Assembly: GCA_030789695.1 (NCBI GenBank)
Contig: CM061138.1
Location: 16,626,214-16,690,213, forward strand
From: Scilla litardierei
Taxonomy: Eukaryota; Streptophyta; Magnoliopsida; Asparagales; Asparagaceae
Length of the DNA stretch: 64,000 nt
Direction: 5' to 3'
Each line of letters opens with the position of its first letter. Position 1 is the stretch's first letter. The notes beneath the pieces are model-generated. The model made no database searches. It was not told the origin of the DNA and saw only the letters and a program-made list of their open reading frames with translations. Position numbers and translations under genes: made by a program. Positions 1-12,300 of the stretch are shown here, piece by piece.

Positions 1-1065
1 TTTTTGGAATTCAGCGAAAATATAAAGGTAGTTTTCCGAAATTAAGCCGACAATATCATTGACATTTTGCTAGCTGGGCAGTGTTTTCTACTTTTAGACC
101 AACAAATGAGATTCTCACCTCCGCGCACGATTCAACCTTGTGTTGATAATATGTTTTGATATTAAACTCACCAAATATAAAAGTATAATAGCTTAGACTC
201 TTTTAGTTGCTTCGGAAATCAACTTATTGGTATTAATTTATGGTTTTAGGTATGACTCCTCTAAGTCTCACATTATTTAGCAATTAGCATTTTAAGCACT
301 CTATTAGTCATCATCATCAACTAAAGTCATTTTCCATCAGAAATGCGTCCAATATGGAGCATGAGTTTCTATGAAAGATTTGACATATTTGACCAGATTC
401 AAACTTCACATTAATCATCTGTATCATGAGTCTCCATAAAAGATCTGACATAATAAACCCAGTTTCAAACTTGACATTAATCATGTGTATTGATGTTAAG
501 TTCTTGACCACACAACATTGAACATGAGTGGGATTTTCATAAATTATACAAGGCTTTTATGGCAGGTAGGAAAACCTATCTTACTTTGTCATGTACAATA
601 GAGAGGTACCTGACAGAATTCCTCTAGACTACGAAAGAGTCTAGAATAAGAAGAAGATATCTGATTCATTTACCGAAAGAAATCACATCTAAGTCCTTGT
701 ACAAATAGGCTACATAGCTAAAGATAATTACATCAACCGGTTTTAACAACTTTGTTGTTACTGTTAAGTTTATGATGAGCCAAATAAAAGGTGGACGGAC
801 AGTTCGTATGCTGGAGCTTTTACCTTTTGGTCACGTAGACGAAGGCCTGTCTTCTGTCATTAATCAGACTTGTTGATGTGTATTTCATATCTATCATTTT
901 TCTGTTTTCCTCTTTTTAACAATGACAAGCTGCATTTCTGATATTGCATTTCTCCCTAAGGAAAGCATTTCTGCAATTGGTTACATGCTTCAGTATTTGT
1001 TTTTTTCTCTGAAACTTAATTATGAATTGTTCTTGATTTCGGAAAATTGTATTTGGTTTTTTCAG
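1..1065 (+). other. Partial PIG-F intron, no recognised feature
   Basis: This AT-rich stretch ends in the acceptor of the first visible PIG-F exon. I scanned both strands for the expected N-terminal PIG-F exons and for TE proteins and found nothing I can defend; the open frames here are short and featureless. Confidence 0.5.
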
Positions 1066-1120
1066 GTGCTTTGGTAAACTCATTTGCAGCAATAGTTCTG
1101 GGAGCACCTGTTGGGATAAA
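1066..1120 (+). CDS. PIGF: PIG-F exon (internal)
   Basis: The acceptor ttttttcag precedes position 1066 and the donor gtgagt follows 1120. The first two bases complete a split codon, then the exon reads [17 protein letters not shown] with two bases of the next codon. This small hydrophobic segment is the conserved mid-protein membrane segment of the family. Confidence 0.85.
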
Positions 1121-4100
1121 GTGAGTATCAGTTTTACATTAACAGCTAAAGAATGACAAGCGTCATTTATTTTGGTTACTAGAAACATTAAGACATATAT
1201 CTGTAGTTAGGTGGACCTTGTTTCTATATTGCCTTTGTATCTATTTTAATTGGATAGGTAATTTTGAAGATACTTTCCAGTGTGGTACATCTACATAATT
1301 TGGAGTGTTCAAAACCAAAAAAGTACCGGAGATTCTAAGTTCAGTTACGCTTGCGCCAACTAGTTGCAAATCCGAAGACTGAAGATGTTTTTTTTCCAGG
1401 ATAGTATTGTTCCAAAGCCTACAAGAAATGGCATACAAGAGTTCTAAATTGTTTTGATTGTGATTCAAGCATTGCTTTGTGTTCCCCAATATTTTGATCA
1501 GTAAAGCTCTATTTTAGCCGTCCAGTTTGAGTCCACTTGATGCACATATCAAAAATCTTAAAAACATTTGACTTTTTAAAGCATTTTAAACGAGGTAGCA
1601 TGGACACTTCAACCTTGAATCCGTATCATGTTGGACGCCTGCCGTACATGTGTGTTGGACATGATACTTCTATTTTGAAAATACTTTTAGGATTTGCTAA
1701 GTCTCGAAGTGTTATCTTGTGCCATCTCCCTGTCTACGTGCTTGTGTGCTTGTGTTCGTGTGATGTAGCTTTTAAATGATTTGGCTTATGCTGAACCATT
1801 GGGTTGCACGGTGCATACTTTCCAAGTGTTATGGCTATTCAAATACTATCACTAGGATCCTTGTATATTTCATATGACTATTATAAATATTTTCTTCTTA
1901 AACCTTCCATACCTTGCATATGATGCAGGTACTTACCACAAACATTTTATTGGTCTCTTCTCATGTCACTGCTCACTGTTAGTATCTCGTACTTCACTGT
2001 TCTGAATTATTTTCCATTTTCTTATATCTTGTGACATAATTCAGCTATGTTTTCGATTGTCATAACAAGATTGGCTAACGTTGAACATACTATCAGATGG
2101 AACTTTTCTTAGATATTAGAACTTCAACACCTTCACATGCCATAATACATTGGTTTTTGTTGAGATATGATATATATGTTAGGGTATTTTATGTAAAAGG
2201 AGTGGTTCTATGTAAAACTACCAATATAGTACTATAAATAATAGATCAAAGGGGGAGGAAAAAATAACTGTTTATAACCTTTTTTTAAAATTCTCTCTCT
2301 GATTGCTTCATGTTATCAGATCCTAAATACTAATGTTAATTTCCTCTGTTCTCCAAAAAAGTTCTAATTCTCTTCTTTGTGTTCTTTCTGTCTTTTTACT
2401 TTTTTCTCTTGCTACCTGCCGTCGTCCTGACTCCGATCAATAACGATCTGGGATCTGTTGAACGTAGTTTTCACCAACTCCAACATCATTGTCCGACATC
2501 GATAGGTCTATCTGACCTTGTTATCTGCTTAGACCAGCCTGCTCAATATTGCCACCGCCTCATACTTCCCCATTCAATGTCGACTTACCCTTCAAACCTC
2601 GCCACCACCTTTAAATCCCTCTTTGGACATCGATTGAGTCTTCTGATCATACCTTAACCCTTAGGTCACTGTTCTGAGAATGAATTATCACATGCTCTCC
2701 TTCATTTGACCCATCAACTAGGTCGACGACGACTAATATGATGGGATATGATGTTTGATTACACAACAACTAGATCCGATCTTACATGGATTTGATCAGC
2801 ATTGACAAAACGGCCGGACCATTTTATTAGGGATTCAACAATGATGCCATTGAAGAAGCCCTTCAACACTGACGATCACAATTACAGGGACACCCTTTGC
2901 CCTCGAGACATTTTCCGGCATGTTTTGATGTCGATGAGGCCCTTTTTGGCAACATTGGATGTTGACAAGCTTGTTTCAGTTTATATCTAGAACATAGGAC
3001 CTGATTTAGTCTTTATTCAATGATGATAACGTGATCCAGCCAACCACCAATACTGGCAATGAGTTGCTGATCTGCTACCACCAACGACGAGCTTCCAACA
3101 ATAATGATATGGTGCCGATGAGTTTTCCCCTCGACTTCTTTGACTTCTGCTCAATTTTTCCCCTCAACTTTGCTTTTTGTATTTTGAATCTATTGTTCCA
3201 ACATAGACAATAACATAGTTTTTCCAAAAAAAGTATGGCTGATATACTGTATATTGGATACGATATACAATAAAATTACAATTAAAAACTTTATTTTATT
3301 TTTACTCTCTAATGTATTAAAGAGTACAAGTGAACAATATCTGATGGTTTGGTTAAGTTGTTTAGCATTTGGAGTTTGGCATTGGTATTCGTTGGGCATT
3401 TAATGTTATTTGGTGTTTGGTTAGTTGTCCGTTGGATATCGGTGTTTGAACATAGAATTGATGGTGGAGGCTGTGGACTAGTTGTTTGACATTTGAGAGT
3501 TTGGCATTTGGTTATTTTTAGTATTTGGGAGTTTGGTGTTTGGTGATTTCAAGTATTTGGTTGTTTGGTATTTGGCGATTTATAGTGCATGGTTAGTTGT
3601 TTGACGTTAGGGAGTTTGGTATTTGGTTATGTTTGTGCTTGTGAGTTTGGTATTTGGTGATTTCTCGTGTTTGGTTAGTTGTTTGCCATTTGAAAGTTTG
3701 GCATTTGTCACATTTTGGTGCTTGGTTAGTTGTTTTTCGTCAGGAATATGAAGGTGTTAAGATGATGGATTCGAAGGTAGAGGTGAAGTTCAAGACTGTT
3801 CAAATGACTGAAGATGAGTTCAATGAGAATCACATATTTTATAAGTTTCTAGAAGCTCAATTACATTCATACTCTATCGTTGTGACTTTAGCGACTCAAG
3901 TAACATAATTGCATGCATCTTCATATCAAGTCCTCAGACTTAGGTGATATATTTATGAGCTTATGATCATATGACTGGCAAGTCATGTATATTTCAGAAG
4001 GCTTCACATCTACTTTTGTGGGTATTGGCTTTGTTAATCACTTCTTGCATTTGATATCCATTTTGTTTGACTAAATTTCTATTTAATATGTTTTCTGTTA

Positions 4101-6319
4101 GTCAGTTGACACGCTCTTTAAACTGTTTTATGTAACGCCCCAACTCCCTGGGGTTACTAGTGTTAGCGATGCATGTGCAGGTCCCGCATGTGCCAGTGAA
4201 ACAAAGAGAGCAGACAAGAAAGTAAAAGGGATACTCACATAGATGCATGTAAAGCAGGAAAGAAACAGGAAACAAAAGTACAACTCTCAGGCCCGCTCCA
4301 ACCTACAACCAAAAGTACAAAAGGTGAGCCTCCGGGGTACTCACGAGCAGACCGCGCTCAACGCCTGACGTCCTGGGTCGGAAACTGCTGGCCTGACGAC
4401 TCCGGATAGCCCTGTGTATCATCTAAGTGGACAACAAAAGTTGTACCACACTCAGAGGAGTAGACGACATCTAAAGCGTGCAGATAGTTCTACGAAAGGT
4501 AAAAACAACAGCATGCTGATAGTACTACGAAAAGTAAAGACCACAGCAATTGGAATAAGATGGTACCGAAAGAAAGCATGTGATAAGCATTTTAATGACT
4601 CGACTACTGTGAGACAGTGACAACTAAAGTAAACCAATCCTAGGTCGTGACTCATGCGGGGAGTACAGTAAGCATCTGGGAGCTACCTTGACCGCGAGGG
4701 TGTGACCCCGAGCAGAGTCCAAAAGTGTAAAGTACTGTACTGTAAGCTGCAAAACCTGTAAGAACTGTGGCGCTGTGGCGTGTGGTGGGGCTCCAGGACC
4801 CATCAAGATGGCCGTCCCTGTCTGCACCCAGGACTCAGGACCCATCGGAATGATGGACATCCCCCCAACAAGGGGTTATAGATCAGGTCCCAGTCGCTCC
4901 CGTATTCCCCAATCATAAGGTTCCCAAAACCCGGTGAGTCAAGCAGAAGTAACCATTTTATTAGTTATTAGTGTCGTGTAGCGTCATAAGGTGCAATATG
5001 GGACGACTGCAACGTCCGGTCATAAGACAACCTGTCCTGTCAAGAATCATCTCAAGATATTCCACTGTTGGGTACAACAACCCAGAGACCAACATAAGTA
5101 AATTGCAACAACTAACATCAAAATACTAACAGCTCAAGAGTCAACACAATAATGATACTGGCAGGTAATAAATAGCATGGATGTTTCTCATGGCATGACA
5201 TGTCAAAACTGAACTGTAAATAAAGCAGGAAGTATTTATGAGCCAACCCAACTAACAAGGGAAGCAACGTCTGAAAATAACAATAAAAGCCCGAAAGTCT
5301 AACTCATCATGGCCTTAGAGGTTCTAGGCCGTTTGGGATCAGAACGGGGGTTTCTCATCAGATAGCGGGGGCACCCATGTCCGCGGCAAAGTCCACTGGA
5401 TTCCTAACCAGGGGCTGGGGCTATGGGTCAAAACATCGGGGCTCCTATTCAAGCGAATCTCAGCAATAATCCAGAATCAGCGAGGAAACTCTCAGTCGGG
5501 TCTAATGGCAGCAGGAAAACAGTAACCCGCAGGTTCAGTCAACACAGGCCGCAAGGGAAAAAGCAGCAGAAAGAAATCAGCGAGCAAAGTGAACGACAGC
5601 AACCAAAGAGCCACCGATGCTAGGGTCAGCAAGTAAAAGGGGCAGACCACAACCAACGCAACCCCTAGGGCACCCCGGGACTCCACAACGAGCGGGCGAG
5701 GGAACCTACCCACTAAAACTATCGTAGGGACTCGAACCCTACGTCACTCCCCCCCTGAATCATCCTTTCCCATATTAAAAATCCAACTTTATCCCGGAAA
5801 AATCCAAAAACATCACCACAGAGCAACATGTAAACAGACTGGAGGAAGCGAAAGCGAAGAAAAGAGTTGAAGTCTACCGTAACCAAGAAGAAATAGCGTG
5901 GGGATGGAAGAAGGAAGCCACAGAATCTCATCCACAGTTCTTAGTGCAAAAATCCCCAAATCAGCAGCGACTTTGAAGGAAAAAAAATCAGAGCGACTTA
6001 CCAGCGAGCAACCGAGAGGAGGGGGAAGAGGGGGTTAAATAGAGAGCCAACCACATCAGTCGAGCTCAGTGCGAGGTGACAAGGGCGACGAGATCCAATC
6101 GGGGGCCCCACGGCGACGTGCGGGAGAGCGAGAGATGACGTCGAAGCCCCTAGGACCCACGCTGCAGTGCGATGACGAAGGAGAGAGGGCAAGAAGACGA
6201 AGAAGCCCCCCTTGGGGCCTCGCTACAGTGAGTCGAGGGGGAGGGACCCACTTGTCGAAGCCTTCGAGGCTTCTCCGTTGCCGCGAGAGGCGATGACAAA
6301 AAGCCCTAAGGGCTCGTCG

Positions 6320-6387
<68 letters not shown>

Positions 6388-9300
6388 GGCGAACGGGAAA
6401 TGGACGAGAAAATAAAAAGGGGGAGGGGCTAGGGTTTATTTGAAGGCCAAATGGGCCGGGCCTTCACATTTTGTAATTTTTTTCTGATCATTGTGTATCT
6501 CAATAGATTAGAGTAAAGATGACAACTGGCACATGCCATGAGGCTAGAGGTCTGTATTACTAGGATGCAACAATTGGATTAATAGTTTGTTCTGACGTTA
6601 CTTCACCCATTGTCATGTACTGCGGATTAGATCATCCAGGTCTTGAAAATTTAAAATTATTGCATTCTAAGTTTTATAGTTTATTTAGTGTAGAGTGCGA
6701 GTCTTATTAATTGGGAAAACATCACCAAATGTTTTACCATCCATGAGTTAATAGATGTATTTAGAAACCCTTTAAGCTGATCCATTCAAATATATAAGGA
6801 CCCTATCGTGTTGAATTTAGGTTAACATTTAGACAGTTTCTTACATTTAAATTTGTAGATGATTTTTCATGTTTGACCTGAGTGTACTTAATGAAAAACA
6901 GATCTGAATTGCTTGCTAATGTAAAGAGTTTTAAGTTGAAATAAAAAATTAGTATGATATTTTTGTTAAAAATTTGGGAAGTGATAATGCAAAAAAATAT
7001 TTCAGTAATCAATCTGTATCTTTCATGTCAAAATCTTGAATTATTCATTAATATTCATCTGTACACACACCTTAATAAAATGGGATGGCAGAGGGTAAAA
7101 ATAGTCGTATCTTAAAGGTTGCATGACTACTTTTCTAAAGATTTTCTATGTTGATGCTTTTTTAACTACTTGTCATCTTATTAGTTGGATGCACTTCAGT
7201 ATACTTAATGGTGAAATTCCTTTTTACTTGTTTCCTAAGATAGAATATTTCCTTTATTGCTTAAGATTTTTAGGTGTGTGTGTTTTGTGCAAAATTATGT
7301 TCTTGATGATTCTATACTTGATCCCTGTTTCTTAAGGTACGTGTTTTAAGGTATTCTTGTACACATAAATGTTATAAGTGTTACTACATACGACAAAAAT
7401 CGTTTGTGTCCGTTGATGTTAAATTTTTCGAATTCCAACCATATTTTACCAAACCTAAAGATAATGACTAATCATTGAGATGATGAGTGTTTATTTTATC
7501 TTTTGCTACCAAGAAAATTTGAGATTACACAGGTGTACCAACACATAAATGACCAGAACGTAGCTTTTTAATCATATGTAGATTTTCTCTCTTCCATTGA
7601 TTCTTACCAAACTTTCCAATCTTTTTCAAAAGCTTTATCACATCCAAACACTAGTCTATAATGTTAGAATAAATGAATATACTTAAGCTTAATGAAACTT
7701 GGGGTCTTGTTTTGCTCATTGGGCAAGAAGGTGGTTAGTTGCAATTTGTGGTTGTTGGCTCAAATTAGCCCATGAGGGCTGCCCATGGTTGTTGCACCAA
7801 CCAAGGGGGTTGGTGCAACAACCCAATGGGGGGTTGGTGCACCAACCCCCTCCCCTTTGAGTCCTATAAAAGGATATCGAATGTTTGATTGTTAACATCG
7901 AAGAAATGTTGATCCAATTGAGCTTCTATTGAAGCATTGTGAGAGTTTGTATGAGATCCTATTGGAAGTTCCATAGGATCATTGTGAGCTATCATTGAGT
8001 GAGCCATTTGTGAGGATTTCTTTGTAGTGGTTGAGTGTTTTATTTGAAATTAAGAGAAGTGTTCCCTTGGTCGTTTAGGCGACCTAAATCTTTTGTTTGC
8101 TCTCTATTTATTCTTTGTGCTAGATACTTCGGCGATCCGACTGCTTCCGCACGGCGCACAACAATTGGTATCAGAGCTTTGGCGACGAAGATCTAGACGA
8201 AGAAGATGGGCAAAGATGGCGACGATGCTTCTACTTCAATGATGCAATCTTCAACAACGCGAACTATCGTATCCAGTACGAAGTTCGAAATTGAGAAGTT
8301 TGATGGGCGTATCAACTTCGGCATGTGGAGATGTGAAGTACTTGACATCTTGAACCAACTTGGTCAAGATCAAGTACTAGATGATAGGCCGACTACGACG
8401 TCGGATGCGGAGTGGAAGATGATGAACCGGACCGCTTGCGGCACGATCCGACTCTACTTGACAAAGGAGAAGAAGTACCCTTTCATGGAGGAGACGAATG
8501 CGAAAGCGTTATGGGATGCGCTTGGTGAGAAGTACATGAAGAAGAACATTCAGAATCGTCTACACCTAAAGAAGAAGCTTTTTGGCCTCAAGATGGAGGA
8601 AGGAGTTTCAGTTGAAGAACACCTAGACTACTACAACAAACTCCTCACAGATTTGAGGAACATCGACGTCAAGGTGGAAGATGAGGACAAGGCGATGATT
8701 CTCCTCAACTCACTGCATAAAGACTATGAGCACATCGTTTCGATCTTAACCTATGGTAAAGAATCTATCACCTTCAATGAAGTTTCTAATGCTCTCACAA
8801 GTAATGAATTTAGAAAGAAGGATGATGAGAAGATGATGGGCCAAAGATCCGAAGCGCTTACCGTGGTTAGAGGTCGAAACAATGAAAGTGGTGGAGGCCG
8901 CAAAGGGAACCATAGATCCGAGATAAGGGACAATAGTAGAGCTCCGCGCACAGACATCGAGAGGGATCAATGTGCTTTTTGCAAAGAAAGAGGACATTGG
9001 GCGAGGGAGTGCCCAAAGGCCAATAAGAAGAAAGATGCTACCGCCAACATCGTCAAAAGCGAGGAGGTGTATGAGTGGGTCCTAGTTGGTGCGACGGAAG
9101 GGGTGATGAAGGACGGATGGGTGCTTGACTCGGGTTGCTCGGTCCATATGACACCCCACAGAGAGTACTTTACTACTTTCCATGAAGGTAGTAAACGCAA
9201 AGTCCTTCTTGGAGACGATGGAGCATGCACGACGGCGGGCGTTGGCACGGTCCGTATAAAGATGAGTGATGGTGTCACACGGGACATAGGCGATGTTCAT

Positions 9301-12300
9301 TATGTGCCAGATGTGAAGTACAATTTGATATCGCTTGGTTCACTTGAAGCCAAGGGTTGCAAAGTGACTATGGAGGACGGCGCTTTGAAGGTGACACGAG
9401 GAGCAATGATCCTGATGAAGGGGAAGCGTGAAGGCAACCTCTATTACCTGGATGGTACGGTGATGATGAAGACGACGAGAGTTCCAGATGAGCGAGCTAC
9501 CGACTCAAGCTCGCATACACCAAAGACGACGTCATTGGATGATCTTTGGAGAGGTGGTGCTAACAGAGGTGATGGTTCAAGTCCGTATGGTGGAGATACC
9601 TTATCCACACAACTTGTCCAGCAGAAGGATTCTATCAAAGTTTGGAGACCAAGTTATGAGAGATGCCAACCTGTAAAAAGAGTCTCGTTTGCTTTCTTTG
9701 TCAGGTGTGATGAGTCTCCAACCTTATTCGGTGAGGTGGAGCACAATGGCGACCTATGTGGACGAAGGAAAGATTGGTGTGATGAGATGGAATCAACGAC
9801 GAATGATGAAGCCAAGGATCGGGTGGAGCTACTTGGCATTAGTGATTGTTCGACAGATGAGCTTATGAAGATCAATATTGGAGTCAAGTTCGAGTAAGGC
9901 TCGGACTTGTAAGTTGACGATATGAGATGACTTTTGGTTGTCCCTTCTGGGGCAATGAGGCTCTGCGAAGCTATATGAGCCTTTCAAGGCAAGATGACGG
10001 GAACACGAGATGATTCTCACCGAGGAGGAGCATTGACGGTCGATTGTGTGACATAGACCTAATATCTCGCCAAGGTGGAGATTTGTGGTTGTTGGCTCAA
10101 ATTAGCCCATGAGGGCTGCCCATGGTTGTTGCACCAACCAAGGGGGTTGGTGCAACAACCCAATGGGGGGTTGGTGCACCAACCCCCTCCCCTTTGAGTC
10201 CTATAAAAGGATATCGAATGTTTGATTGTTAACATCGAAGAAATGTTGATCCAATTGAGCTTCTATTGAAGCATTGTGAGAGTTTGTATGAGATCCTATT
10301 GGAAGTTCCATAGGATCATTGTGAGCTATCATTGAGTGAGCCATTTGTGAGGATTTCTTTGTAGTGGTTGAGTGTTTTATTTGAAATTAAGAGAAGTGTT
10401 CCCTTGGTCGTTTAGGCGACCTAAATCTTTTGTTTGCTCTCTATTTATTCTTTGTGCTAGATACTTCGGCGATCCGACTGCTTCCGCACGGCGCACAACA
10501 CAAATAACTTTATTCTATGAAGTTGAATCTTGATAGATTCATTGCTTAATTGAATGCCATGCTTGTTATTAAAGGCTATTCACGGACATGTCGAGGATAA
10601 TATCCAACGTTCTTTCTCATTGCAAAGATGACATTAGTGCATTTATTGAACTCTTTGTTTACCACGTATCAATTGGATGTACATTATGGTTCCTTAATGG
10701 CTTTTTGAAGAAAAAGTATACATGGAGCAATCGGCATGCTTTGTTGCTCAGGGATCAGCGAAAGTGTGCAAATTGAAGAAGACATAGTATGATCTGAAGC
10801 AGTCACCGCTATCATGGTTTGGGTATTTTACAGATTTTATAAGATGGTTTGGCCTTTTACGTCGTCTTCCATTAGACTCAACACGGAAGACAGACATTCT
10901 GATGGTATAACTTGGTGATATTAGGATTCAGAAATTGAAGCAGTTTATCTAGAAGGAGTTTCAGTTGAATGAACTTGGGCCTCTTAAATATTTTCTTAGG
11001 GTAAAAGTGACATGTCTGAAGAAATGCATCTATTTATCCTAGCAACTGAATGTTTTGGATATGTTTTCAGAGACAGAGAAATCGAGATATAGACCTATCA
11101 CCTCACCCATGAATCTAAATTCCAGACTTATACCAGATCATGCTGAGTCACCATATAATCCAGAACAATATATGAGATTGATTGAAAAGCCGAATTACCT
11201 TACCATGATATGCCAGATATTACCTTTCTTGTAAGTGTGTTAAGTCAGTTCATGACTGATATGAGAACCACACATTAGAGTGCTGTGGTACAAGTCTTGA
11301 GATAGTTGAAGCATGCACCGAAGGTAAGTCTTTTATATCTGATTATGGCCATTATAGAGTAACATCCTACTCAGATGCGGATTGAGCACGTTCATCCTTT
11401 GATTAACGATGGATGACTAGCTACTATGTTTTATAGAAGGTAATTTAATGTCTTGAAAAAGCAAGAAACAACTAATCTTATCTCGATCCAATATAGAACC
11501 AGAGTATAAAGTCATGACCAACACTACTTATGAGTTACAGATTCAACATTTTCTTTTTAAGATAAGATTCGTAACACCTACACTTGTAGGGTTGTATTGC
11601 GATAATAAGGCTGCTTATACATCATTAACAATATGATCTTTTATGAGAGCACCAAACATATTGAGATTGATTGCAGTGTCACAAGGTGCTATAGATGAAT
11701 TATGTTATATTGGTAAATCAGCTAGCAGATATGCTTTTAAGCCTTTAGATAAAGAGAGGATTGTATTTGTTGTGAGCTGGGCATGAATTCCACATTGCCA
11801 TATACTTTGGCTTGAGTGAGAGCGTTGACATAAAAAATATATTTTAAGGTGTTTTATGTAAAAGGGGTTAATGTGCGTTAAAATACTACTATAAATAATA
11901 AATCTGATGCGGCGCGGGTTATTGGGGCACGGGTCTACAAGGAGGCATGTGTTCACAGGTTCGAGTCTATTCAAGGCGGAGGCGCGGGTCCACGGACCCG
12001 ATGACAAACTTGTGATTCTGGGACTTCGTTGGGGGGGGAGCGTCTCGTTAATGACTAATTGCACAATTAACCCTCCATAAGCAAGGGGCCGGTCGGCCCT
12101 AGGGGAGCATGGAAGACTTGATTTTGTGAGTTAATTTCTACTTAGTGCCCTAGATTAATTCCTAGCTATTTGTTCTTCCAATTCCTATTTGTTATTAGAA
12201 TCCTCTATTTTCAGATCTGCAAAGGATTTTTATTGTTCCTTACAATAAAAATCCTATTTGTAGTCCACAAAAGCCCTAATCATATCAATTTGGTATCAGA

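Larger units (their letters stand above)
7747..10500 (+). mobile_element. Young non-autonomous Ty1/copia element carrying only gag and protease
   Basis: Two 417-bp LTRs (7747-8163 and 10084-10500) begin TGTGGTTG, end GCACAACA, and appear identical base for base on reading. An intact tRNA-iMet primer-binding site (8166-8177) follows the first, and a purine tract (ccaaggtggagatt) precedes the second. The internal region is only about 1.9 kb and holds a single uninterrupted ORF; integrase, RT and RNase H are absent. Flanking 5-mers are caatt and caaat, a one-mismatch duplication. It sits inside the older copia relic and so postdates it. It resembles the described class of gag-bearing terminal-repeat elements (TR-GAG type). 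Confidence 0.85.

Noticed and set aside
1..1065. Search for the preceding PIG-F exon
   Set aside because: No stretch ending in a phase-1 donor with the expected basic/hydrophobic sequence was found; it probably lies upstream of the window.
2379..2657. 92-codon plus frame starting [15 protein letters not shown]
   Set aside because: It looks like a signal peptide but lies just inside the old copia after its primer site; no conserved domain or splice context, probably chance.
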